Part shown: positions 6,610-13,754 of the stretch, piece by piece
How the letters are laid out: every line of letters starts with the position of its first letter
How positions within the stretch are numbered: position 1 is the first letter of the stretch
DNA from: CAZKTF01 sp964555565
GTDB taxonomy: Bacteria; Planctomycetota; JAJSAM01; JAKLKS01
NCBI GenBank assembly: GCA_964555565.1
Contig: CAZKTF010000081.1
Span: 1 to 14,654, forward strand
Direction of reading: 5' to 3'
Length of the DNA: 14,654 nucleotides
Notes under the pieces: model-generated
Told to the model about the DNA's origin: nothing
The model's input: the letters and a program-made list of their open reading frames with translations, nothing else
Database searches by the model: none
Made by a program: the position numbers and the translations under genes

Positions 6610-9453
6610 ATGGCGGTGATCCCGACGCAGGTGGAGTCGTCCGTCCGCGGTCGGCGTTCGAGGTCGTCGAAGGCGGCCTCCGGCGTGGCCCGGTCCCCGA
6701 AGCTCCGGTTCCCGCGTGTCTTCACGAAGCCCGGGGTCCACCCCTTCGACGAGATCCGCTGGGAGAAGCGGACGGCGTCCATCGCCTCGGACTCGGGCGA
6801 GGTCGTCTTCGAGCAGAAGGACGTGGAGATCCCCGCCGCCTGGTCGCAGCTCGCGACCAACGTGGTGGTCTCCAAGTACTTCCGCGGCGCGGTCGGGCAG
6901 CCCTCGCGCGAGACCTCGGTCCGCCAGCTCATCGGCCGCGTCGTGAAGACGATCGCGGGCTGGTCGCGCGACCTCGGCTACTTCGCCACGGCCGACGACG
7001 CCGACGCCTTCGAGGCGGAGCTGACCTGGCTCCTCGTGAACCAGGTCCTGGCCTTCAACTCCCCGGTCTGGTTCAACGTGGGGATCGAGAAGAAGCCCCA
7101 GTGCTCCGCCTGCTTCATCAACTCGGTGGAGGACAGGCTCGATTCGATCCTCGAGCTGGCCAAGACCGAGGGGATGCTCTTCAAGTACGGCAGCGGCGCG
7201 GGCTCCAACCTCTCGAAGCTCCGCTCCAGCCGCGAGGTCCTCTCCGCGGGCGGCAAGCCCTCCGGGCCGGTCTCCTTCATGCGCGGCTACGACGCCTTCG
7301 CCAACGTCATCAAGTCGGGCGGCAAGACCCGACGCGCCGCCAAGATGCAGATCCTCGACGTGGACCACCCGGACGTCCTCGAGTTCGTCTGGTGCAAGAG
7401 CCGGGAGGAGAAGAAGGCCCACGCCCTCATCGACGCCGGCTACGAGGGGAGCGTGAACGGGGAGGCCTACTCCTCCGTCTTCTTCCAGAACAGCAACCTC
7501 TCGGTCCGCGTGACCGACGAGTTCATGCGCGCGGTGGAGGAGGACCTGCCCTGGTCCACGATCGCCCGGACCACGCGCCTGCCCATGGACACCATGCCCG
7601 CCCGCTCGGTCTTCCGGCAGATCGCGCAGGCGGCGTGGGAGTGCGGCGACCCCGGCCTCCAGTACGACGACACGAACAACCGCTGGCACACCTGCAAGGC
7701 CACGGACCGCATCTACGCCAGCAACCCGTGCTCCGAGTACGTCTTCCTCGACGACACCGCCTGCAACCTGGCCTCGCTCAACCTGATGAAGTTCCGGCGC
7801 GAGGACGGGGGGTTCGACGTGGAGTCCTTCCGGGCGGCCTGCCGCACGTCGATCATCGCCCAGGAGGTCATCGTCGATGCGGCGTCCTACCCGACGCCGC
7901 GGATCGGGGAGATGTCCCACCGCTTCCGCACGCTGGGACTGGGGTACGCGAACCTGGGCGCCCTCCTCATGTCCCTGGGGCTGCCCTACGACTCCGAGGC
8001 GGGCCGGGCCTACGCCGCCGCGATCACCGCGGTCATGACCGGCGAGGGCTACCGGGCGAGCGCCGAGACGGCCCGCGGGATGGGCCCCTTCACGGGCTAC
8101 CCGGAGAACCGCGAGGCCATGCTGGCGGTCATCCGGATGCACCGCGAGGCCGCCCGCCGCCTCCCCGAGGGGGCGGTCCCCTCGGACCTGGGGCGGGCCG
8201 CGCGCGAGGCCTGGGACGAGGCGCTGGCGCTGGGCGAGGAGCACGGCTACCGCAACGCCCAGGTGACGGTGCTCGCCCCCACGGGGACCATCGCCTTCAT
8301 GATGGACTGCGACACCACGGGCATCGAGCCGGACATCGCGCTCGTGAAGTACAAGAAGCTGGTCGGCGGCGGGATGCTGAAGATCGTCAACCGCACGGTG
8401 CCCCTGGCCCTCCAGCGCCTGGGATACACCCCCGAGCAGGTCGCCGAGATCGTGGACCACATCGACCGCACCGAGACCATCGAGGGGGCGCCGAGCCTGC
8501 GCGACGAGCACCTCCCGGTGTTCGATTGCGCCTTCCGGGCCCGCAACGGGGTGCGCACCATCGGCCCCATGGGGCACGTGAAGATGATGTCCGGCACCCA
8601 GCCCTTCCTCTCGGGGGCGATCAGCAAGACGGTGAACCTCCCGCCCGAGGCCACGGTGGAGGACATCGAGCGGATCTACATGGAGGCCTGGCGCCTGGGC
8701 CTCAAGTGCATCGCCGTCTACCGCGACGGGTGCAAGCGGATCCAGCCGCTCAGCACATCGAGGGAGGAGAGGGCGACCGCCCGGAAGGCCGAGCCCGTCG
8801 CGGCGGCCGCCCCGCGGCGCCGCCGGCTCCCCGACGAGCGGAAGGCCATCACGCACAAGTTCTCCATCGGGGGCCACGACGGCTACGTCACCGTGGGCGA
8901 GTACGACGACGGGGCGCCCGGGGAGATCTTCGTCGTGATGGCGAAGGAGGGGTCCACGGTCTCCGGCCTCATGGACACCGTGGCGACGCTCACCTCCATC
9001 GCGCTCCAGTACGGGGTGCCGGTGGAGGTCCTCGTGAACAAGTTCAGCCACACCCGGTTCGAGCCCAGCGGGATGACGCAGCACGCGGACATCCGGTTCG
9101 CGAAGTCGCCCGTGGACTACATCTTCCGGTACGTGGGGCTCCGGTACATGCGGCCGAAGCCCGAGGAGGCGCCCGCGCCCGAAGGGACCCGGGCAGCAGG
9201 GCCCGAAGGGACCCGCGCGCCCGGGAAGGCGGGGAACGGGGGCGGCGAGTCCCGCGCGGCGGCGCCCGCGGCCGCCCGGAGCCTCGGGGCCGCGGCGACG
9301 GTCGCCGCCGTCAACCGGCTGGAGCGGCTGGAGGGCGAGGTGTTCCGCTCGCAGTCGGACGCCCCGTCCTGCCACAACTGCGGGGGCATCATGACCCGCA
9401 ACGGGTCCTGCTACAAGTGCGGCAACTGCGGCGAGACGAGCGGCTGCTCGTAG
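6610..9453 (+). CDS. nrdJ: Adenosylcobalamin-dependent (class II) ribonucleoside-diphosphate reductase
   Basis: A 947-residue reductase that turns ribonucleotides into deoxyribonucleotides using a radical generated from coenzyme B12, so it works with or without oxygen. The barrel is complete: NSPVWFNVG (150-158), QCSACFINS (164-172), the active-site block SNPCSEYVFLDD with Asn372, Cys374 and Glu376, and Cys385 in TACNLASLNL. Cys374 and Cys385 have the 11-residue spacing seen in class II enzymes. APTGTIAFMMDCDTTGIEP (556-574) follows. A TSCPD domain (about 745-845) is joined by an Ala/Pro/Gly linker to a Cys-rich tail with CHNCG (921-925), Cys934, Cys937, Cys940 and Cys946, a zinc ribbon plus probable redox pair that recharges the active site. 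No N-terminal ATP-cone is visible. GGGAGG at 6595-6600 precedes the ATG. No nrdA, nrdB or nrdD lies nearby. Expression is probably NrdR-controlled. Confidence 0.97.
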   Translation: MAVIPTQVESSVRGRRSRSSKAASGVARSPKLRFPRVFTKPGVHPFDEIRWEKRTASIASDSGEVVFEQKDVEIPAAWSQLATNVVVSKYFRGAVGQPSRETSVRQLIGRVVKTIAGWSRDLGYFATADDADAFEAELTWLLVNQVLAFNSPVWFNVGIEKKPQCSACFINSVEDRLDSILELAKTEGMLFKYGSGAGSNLSKLRSSREVLSAGGKPSGPVSFMRGYDAFANVIKSGGKTRRAAKMQILDVDHPDVLEFVWCKSREEKKAHALIDAGYEGSVNGEAYSSVFFQNSNLSVRVTDEFMRAVEEDLPWSTIARTTRLPMDTMPARSVFRQIAQAAWECGDPGLQYDDTNNRWHTCKATDRIYASNPCSEYVFLDDTACNLASLNLMKFRREDGGFDVESFRAACRTSIIAQEVIVDAASYPTPRIGEMSHRFRTLGLGYANLGALLMSLGLPYDSEAGRAYAAAITAVMTGEGYRASAETARGMGPFTGYPENREAMLAVIRMHREAARRLPEGAVPSDLGRAAREAWDEALALGEEHGYRNAQVTVLAPTGTIAFMMDCDTTGIEPDIALVKYKKLVGGGMLKIVNRTVPLALQRLGYTPEQVAEIVDHIDRTETIEGAPSLRDEHLPVFDCAFRARNGVRTIGPMGHVKMMSGTQPFLSGAISKTVNLPPEATVEDIERIYMEAWRLGLKCIAVYRDGCKRIQPLSTSREERATARKAEPVAAAAPRRRRLPDERKAITHKFSIGGHDGYVTVGEYDDGAPGEIFVVMAKEGSTVSGLMDTVATLTSIALQYGVPVEVLVNKFSHTRFEPSGMTQHADIRFAKSPVDYIFRYVGLRYMRPKPEEAPAPEGTRAAGPEGTRAPGKAGNGGGESRAAAPAAARSLGAAATVAAVNRLERLEGEVFRSQSDAPSCHNCGGIMTRNGSCYKCGNCGETSGCS
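9177..9215 (+). repeat. Short direct repeat inside the nrdJ linker
   Basis: The 15-mer GCCCGAAGGGACCCG occurs at 9177-9191 and again at 9201-9215, 24 bp apart. It encodes the doubled PEGTRA peptide in the flexible linker between the TSCPD domain and the zinc-ribbon tail. It keeps the reading frame and probably arose by slippage. Confidence 0.8.
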
Positions 9454-9471
9454 GACGGCAAAGGCGGGTAG

Positions 9472-9518
9472 GGGGAAGGGCAGGAGGCCCCGCGCGGGGA
9501 TCGTCGCTGCCCTTCCCC
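9472..9518 (+). terminator. Large hairpin after nrdJ, terminator-like but without a U-tract
   Basis: A perfect 12-bp stem, GGGGAAGGGCAG (9472-9483) with CTGCCCTTCCCC (9507-9518), starts 19 bases after the nrdJ stop. Its loop holds the self-complementary CCCCGCGCGGGG (9488-9499), and flanking GGGTA/TACCC can extend the helix. No T-run follows, so it may act as a 3' stabiliser rather than a classical terminator. Confidence 0.4.
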
Positions 9519-9622
9519 GTACCCGTACCCATGCCCGCCGTTCGACCTGCCGTTTCCGGCGGGGATTCCCCCCCGGACGGAGTCCAATAGGAGAGGACCC
9601 TCCAAGGGCAAGGAGCCTCTCC

Positions 9623-12600
9623 ATGCGCGGATCCGGTCGCATCCCCCTCGTCGCGTTCGTCGCCGCGCTCGCGGTCCTCGGCCTTCTCGCCTGGTTCCTC
9701 CTCGGGAAGGAAGCCGCCTCCACGGGTCCCGGGACCGGGGGCACCTCCGCGCCCGCGCCGGCCCCCGCCCCGGACGCCGGCGGGACGCGCCCACCCGCTC
9801 CCCCGCCCGCGCCGGAGAAGCCGGCCCCGAAGGGGACGGTGAAGGGCCTGGTCACCGGGGCGGGGAAGCCGCTCGCGGCCGCGGTCACCCCCGTGCGCGT
9901 CCTGCGCATGCCGGACAAGCCGACGAGCGACTCGATGCCGGAGCCGCCCGCGGCGGGGGCCTCCCCCACCACCGCCGACGCGGCGGGGGCCTTCTCGCTC
10001 GCGGTGGACGCCGACCGCGACGTCGCGTTCCAGGTGTCGGCCCCCGGCTGGCGGACCTCCACCCGCAAGACGGTCCGGGTGAAGGAGGGGGAGACCCTCG
10101 ACCTCGGCACCATCGACCTCCAGAAGGCCCTCCTCCTCCGCGGGCGCGTCCTCACCCCCACGGGGAAGCCGCTCGAGGGGGCGGAGGTCCGCGCGCTCGT
10201 CTCCAACACGAACTTCGCCTCCATCGATCTCAAGGGCCTGATGGACAGCGTCTTCACGGAGTCCGCGGCGCTCGAGAGGACCCGGACCGGGCCGGACGGG
10301 GCCTTCCTCCTCCAGGCCCTCGGGCCCGGCAACTACACGATCCTCGCCTCGCACCCCTCCTACGCCCCCGCCCGCCGGGACGACGTCCTCCTCGACCCCT
10401 CGGGGGAGGCGCTCCCCATCGACATCGTCCTCCTCCCGGGCTACCGGCTGCTCGTGCGCGTGAAGGACGGGAGCGGGACCCCCGCGGCGGGGGCCGCGGT
10501 CTCCATGATCTCGTCCAGGATGCGGATGCCCACGGACCCCGACCGGGCGCTCGGCACGACGGACGCCAAGGGGGAGGCCGTCTTCCAGGGGCTCTCGGCG
10601 GGCCAGATGTTCCTCGCGGCGAAGCTCCCGAGCGGGCGGATGGCCGGGCGGGAGGTGAACGTCCCCCGCGACGCGGAGGCGGAGATCCAGGTGGGCGGGA
10701 AGGCCGGCCTCCTCGTGCGCGTGAAGGACGAGGCCGGCGCCGCGGTCGAGGGGGCCGAGGTCGTCCTCATGGTGGAGGCGGGCGCGGGAGGGAGCGCGGT
10801 CAGCGCCCCCACCGCCGCCGACGGCACGGCCCGCTTCGAGGACCTCGCGGCCGGCCGCCTCCAGATGCTGGCCGCGCGCAAGGAGGGCTACGCCCCCGCC
10901 ACCGACGGGAACCCCATGATGGGGCGCTCGCGCTCCGAGCTGACCGAGGGGAAGGTCGTCGAGAAGGACCTGGTCCTCAAGCGGGGTGGGGTCGTCATCG
11001 GCACCGTGCGCCGCCGTCCGGAGGGGTCCGCCGCCGCGGCCGCCACGGTGACGCTCTTCTCCCCGGCGATGTTCTTCCTCGGCGCGTCGCGCACGGCGAC
11101 GGCGGACGAGTCCGGGGGCTTCCGCTTCGAGGGGGTACCGGCGGGGCCGACGCTGCTGTCGGCGCGGGTCGAGGGGGCGGCGACCCCGGGGACCGGCGCG
11201 GCCGCCCTCGGCGCGATGTTCGGCGGGGGCGGGGGCGGGGACTCGGAGACCTCGGTGACCGTCCCCGAGGGGGGCGGCGAGGTCCGCAGGGACCTCTTCC
11301 TCGAGGCCACGGGCTCGGTCTCGGGGCGCGTCCTGGCCCCCGACGGGAGCCCGCTCCCCGGGGCGCAGGTGCGCGTCTCCTCCAGCGACTCCCCCATGGG
11401 GCGCGGGAACCCCTTCGGCGGGGACCTCTTCGGCGGGGGCCCGCAGCCCGCCCTCACGGGCCCCGACGGCGGCTTCCGGGTCCAGGGGGTCGGGGCGGGG
11501 AAGGACCTCGTGGCCACGGCCTCGGCGGAGGGCTACCTCGACGCGGCCTCCCCCCCCTTCACCATCGGGACGGGGGGCGAGGTCTCCGTCGTGGAGTTGC
11601 GCCTCGGCGCCGGGTGCGTCCTCCAGGGCCGCGTGACCGACAGGGGCGGGGCCCCCGTGGCGGGCGCCATGGTCCGCGCGGTCAAGAAGCAGCCCTGGAT
11701 GCGCGGCGGGAACATCAACGAGTGGCAGTTCCGCGAGTGCGACCCGGCCTTCACCGACGCCGAGGGCCGCTACAGCCTGAAGGCGGTGCCCCCCGGGCAG
11801 GTCCTCGCGCGGGCCGAGGCGCCGGGCTTCGTCCCGGCCCACAGGGACGACCTCACCGCGAGCGACGCCGCGCCCTCCGCGGCGGACTTCACGCTCGTCG
11901 CGGGCCTCTCCATCGCGGGGACGGTGAAGGACGAGCGCGGGGCCCCCGTCGCGGGGGTGCGGGTGTCCGCGCGCCCGGCCCAGTCCGGGGGCCCGACGTC
12001 GATGTCCGGCTGGACTTCCTCGGTGACCGACCCCGCGGGGGCCTTCAAGCTCACGGACCTGGCCGAGGGGCTCTACGACCTGGACGTGTCCTCGCCCGTC
12101 CACGCGTCGGAGGCGGTGAAGGGGATTGCGGCCGGCGACCTGGCGGTCTCCGCGACGGTGCGCAAGGCGGTCACGATCCGGGGCCGCGTCGTCAACCCCT
12201 CCGGGGCCGGCGTGGCGGGCATCTGGATCCGGGCGCAGGCCGAGGGAGGCGGCAGCTCGGGCAGCGGGGCGCAGAGCGACGCCGAGGGGAACTTCGAGGT
12301 CCCGCGCCTCGCCCCGGGGACCTACACCGTCTCCGCCCTCTCCCAGGAGTGGCTCCCGGTCCAGATGCCGGGGGTTGCCGGGGGTTCCACGGAGGTGGTG
12401 ATCTCGCTCCGGCCTCCCCTCGCCGTGGCGGGGCGGGTCCTCGCGGCGGACGGGAAGCCCTACACGAAGAACGTGATCCTCGAGGTCCTCACCACGGAGG
12501 GGACCCGCGTCCCGAGCCGCGTCAACTTCGACAAGACCCGCGGGGAGTTCCGGATCTCCGGCCTCGACACCGGCTCCTACAACCTCCGGGCCCGATTCCC

Positions 12601-12697
12601 CGAGGACGGGGGCGCCGAGGTCAGGCAGACCGTCTTGGCCGGGGATGAGGCTGTCGAGGTGCGCCAGCCGGCCGCGGCCGCCGGAGACGGGCGGTAG
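9623..12697 (+). CDS. Membrane-anchored protein with about ten carboxypeptidase-regulatory-like repeats
   Basis: 1024 residues. A hydrophobic segment (about 8-27) preceded by Arg and followed by an Ala/Pro/Gly linker (30-70) suggests a signal anchor with the rest outside the cytoplasm. The remainder is tandem beta-sandwich units of the CarboxypepD_reg-like type, each with a GxVxxxxGxPxxGAxV opening, a DxxGxF turn and a xAGxxxLxA end. I count units near 71, 172, 275, 362, 457, 565, 667, 764, 851 and 935. Spacing is roughly 70-105 residues. Gly-rich inserts occur at about 534-539 and 593-606. No catalytic motif is seen, and only two cysteines (665, 706). The family usually serves as structural or binding modules in cell-surface proteins; the role here is unknown. 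The start is well set: AAGGAG lies 7 nt before the ATG. The gene follows nrdJ by 169 nt with a hairpin in between and is probably functionally unrelated. Confidence 0.9.
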   Translation: MRGSGRIPLVAFVAALAVLGLLAWFLLGKEAASTGPGTGGTSAPAPAPAPDAGGTRPPAPPPAPEKPAPKGTVKGLVTGAGKPLAAAVTPVRVLRMPDKPTSDSMPEPPAAGASPTTADAAGAFSLAVDADRDVAFQVSAPGWRTSTRKTVRVKEGETLDLGTIDLQKALLLRGRVLTPTGKPLEGAEVRALVSNTNFASIDLKGLMDSVFTESAALERTRTGPDGAFLLQALGPGNYTILASHPSYAPARRDDVLLDPSGEALPIDIVLLPGYRLLVRVKDGSGTPAAGAAVSMISSRMRMPTDPDRALGTTDAKGEAVFQGLSAGQMFLAAKLPSGRMAGREVNVPRDAEAEIQVGGKAGLLVRVKDEAGAAVEGAEVVLMVEAGAGGSAVSAPTAADGTARFEDLAAGRLQMLAARKEGYAPATDGNPMMGRSRSELTEGKVVEKDLVLKRGGVVIGTVRRRPEGSAAAAATVTLFSPAMFFLGASRTATADESGGFRFEGVPAGPTLLSARVEGAATPGTGAAALGAMFGGGGGGDSETSVTVPEGGGEVRRDLFLEATGSVSGRVLAPDGSPLPGAQVRVSSSDSPMGRGNPFGGDLFGGGPQPALTGPDGGFRVQGVGAGKDLVATASAEGYLDAASPPFTIGTGGEVSVVELRLGAGCVLQGRVTDRGGAPVAGAMVRAVKKQPWMRGGNINEWQFRECDPAFTDAEGRYSLKAVPPGQVLARAEAPGFVPAHRDDLTASDAAPSAADFTLVAGLSIAGTVKDERGAPVAGVRVSARPAQSGGPTSMSGWTSSVTDPAGAFKLTDLAEGLYDLDVSSPVHASEAVKGIAAGDLAVSATVRKAVTIRGRVVNPSGAGVAGIWIRAQAEGGGSSGSGAQSDAEGNFEVPRLAPGTYTVSALSQEWLPVQMPGVAGGSTEVVISLRPPLAVAGRVLAADGKPYTKNVILEVLTTEGTRVPSRVNFDKTRGEFRISGLDTGSYNLRARFPEDGGAEVRQTVLAGDEAVEVRQPAAAAGDGR

Positions 12698-12702
12698 GGG
12701 GA

Positions 12703-12742
12703 GGGTCGGGAACCCGCGGCTTCCGCGTTCGTTCCCGTCCCC
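12703..12742 (+). terminator. Hairpin after the repeat-protein gene, terminator-like without a U-tract
   Basis: CGGGAAC (12707-12713) pairs with GTTCCCG (12731-12737), and inside it CGCGG (12715-12719) pairs with CCGCG (12723-12727) around a 3-nt loop. Flanking GGG/CCC can extend the stem. It begins within 10 bases of the stop codon. No T-run follows. Confidence 0.35.
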
Positions 12743-12840
12743 GTGGCCGTCCAATCTCTCCGGGGCCGTTCACCCCCCCCGGCACCGGCCCGGGTCCCCC
12801 CTGTCGTATAGTCAGGGGCAGAGGGAACCGTGCCGGGCTC

Positions 12841-12868
12841 TTGACTTTTCCCTTCCGGACGATATATT
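12841..12868 (+). promoter_or_regulatory. AT-rich sigma70-type promoter of the ferritin-like gene
   Basis: TTGACT (12841-12846) and TATATT (12863-12868) are separated by 16 bp. They sit in the most AT-rich stretch of the window, in otherwise very GC-rich DNA. Transcription would start near 12875, about 85 nt before the ATG. This favours starting the gene at 12960 rather than in the open frame that extends upstream. Confidence 0.6.
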
Positions 12869-12892
12869 AGTAAAGAGTAAGCATTACTTTCT
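12869..12892. promoter_or_regulatory. Possible operator or leader hairpin just downstream of the promoter
   Basis: AGTAA occurs at 12869-12873 and 12876-12880, and its inverted copy TTACT at 12884-12888. The second and third form a dyad with a 3-bp centre directly over the predicted transcription start. This position suits a repressor site. The arms are short, so the call is tentative. Confidence 0.3.
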
Positions 12893-12959
12893 CCGGGCCT
12901 CGAGCGTCCAAAGGGAAGCAGGGCCGGGAGGCCCGACGCGAACGGAGCAGGACACGAAC

Positions 12960-13544
12960 ATGACGACCGCCACGGCCGCGAGGAACGGAGCGACCATCGC
13001 CCCGGTCCACCCGGTGCTCGAGTTCCTCGATCGGAGCATCCTCCGGGAGAGGCGCCTGGAGGCGCTGTGGAAGCGCGCCTCCCGGGGGCCCTTCACGGAC
13101 GAGGTCCGGGACGAGTTCCGCTTCGAGGCCTACGAGGACCGGGAGCATGCCCGGATCCTCCGGCGCCACAGGGCCACGGTCGCCCGGGCGCTCGGGATCG
13201 ACCGGAGGGCCCCCGGGTCGCGCGCGACCAAGGTGGGCCGCACCTTCACCCCCGCCGCCGCCCTCGGGGAGGCGCTGGCGCTGAAGGCGATCTCGCGCAC
13301 CGAGTACCACGGCCGGATGGCCGGGCTCCCGGACCGCTACCTCCGCAAGTTCGTCGAGGTCCTCGCGTCCTCCGAAGACGCGGCCCTCCCGCGCCTGCTC
13401 GAGACCGCGCGGGGCCTCGGGGTCCGCCCGCGGGCGCCGGGGAGCCCGGGCTCCCCCGCCGGCACCTCCGTCGCGCGCTACCTGCCCTCGACCGGCACGG
13501 CGGTGGCTTCACCGACCGGGCGGTACGCGGTCGCGGCGCACTAG
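12960..13544 (+). CDS. Hypothetical protein with weak ferritin-like helical features
   Basis: 194 residues, no signal peptide or membrane segment. Residues 18-152 are helical and charged; a Gly/Pro/Ser-rich tail follows. Helix 2 carries FEAYEDREHARIL (55-67), resembling the Exx-His metal-binding helix of ferritin/rubrerythrin-like proteins, with Glu30/Glu34 as candidate partners in helix 1. A second similar half (about 100-150) has Glu115 and SSEDAALPRL, where the expected His is Leu. The metal site is therefore incomplete: Asp60 sits three before His63 where Glu is usual, and the second half lacks its His. I infer a ferritin-like fold without being able to assign oxidase or storage activity. 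The start ATG at 12960 has only a weak GGAG 12 nt upstream but follows the strong promoter at 12841-12868. It has its own transcription unit. The true function is unknown. Confidence 0.75.
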   Translation: MTTATAARNGATIAPVHPVLEFLDRSILRERRLEALWKRASRGPFTDEVRDEFRFEAYEDREHARILRRHRATVARALGIDRRAPGSRATKVGRTFTPAAALGEALALKAISRTEYHGRMAGLPDRYLRKFVEVLASSEDAALPRLLETARGLGVRPRAPGSPGSPAGTSVARYLPSTGTAVASPTGRYAVAAH

Positions 13545-13583
13545 CAGGGGCGGGGTAGACCTCCCCGGGCTCGGTCCGCCACC

Positions 13584-13663
13584 GGCGGGCCTCGAAACCC
13601 CCGGGGACCCCCGCCCGCCGTTGCTGGGCGTTCTCACCCGGGGACACCGTGTCCCCCCGGGTG
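13584..13663 (+). terminator. Two consecutive hairpins after the ferritin-like gene
   Basis: The first pairs CGGCGGGC-type arms at 13583-13590 and 13613-13620 (8 bp). The second, 13635-13663, pairs CACCCGGGGACAC with GTGTCCCCCCGGGTG with a 2-nt bulge and a single-base loop. Neither is followed by a T-run. The second contains GGGGAC and GTCCCC half-sites like the palindromes at 5908-6021 but with a wider centre. Confidence 0.35.
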
Positions 13664-13698
13664 GACACTCCGCCGCCCCCGTCCCCATCGCCCGGACC

Positions 13699-13721
13699 GG
13701 ATCCGGATTTGCGCCGGATCC
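13699..13721. repeat. Inverted repeat upstream of the last gene
   Basis: GGATCCGG (13699-13706) and CCGGATCC (13714-13721) are perfect 8-bp inverted arms around a 7-nt centre. It ends 33 bases before the ATG of the last gene. It could be an operator or a leader hairpin; no clear promoter hexamers accompany it. Confidence 0.5.
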
Positions 13722-13754
13722 TCCCGGTAGGATCGGAACCGAGGAGGTCGCGCC

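Noticed and set aside
6476..6610. Possible cobalamin riboswitch in the nrdJ leader
   Set aside because: An AGGGAA and a GCTGCC...CCCGC segment recall parts of the consensus, but the GGTG core, the GCCACTG segment and the 3' B12 box (AGACCTGCC-like) are absent.
3077..6619. Plus-strand open frame of 1180 codons antisense to thiolase and dehydrogenase
   Set aside because: Low-complexity Arg/Gly/Pro translation without family motifs; it mirrors two well-defined genes on the minus strand and is produced by the high GC content. The same applies to the long minus-strand frames at 5803-10332 and 9389-12754, the minus-strand frame at 3-5345 (which mirrors the kinase, thiolase and dehydrogenase in another frame), and the plus-strand frame at 617-3046.
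12645..12959. Upstream extension of the ferritin-like gene in the same frame
   Set aside because: It overlaps the end of the repeat protein and runs through the hairpin and the promoter at 12841-12868; the translation there is not protein-like.
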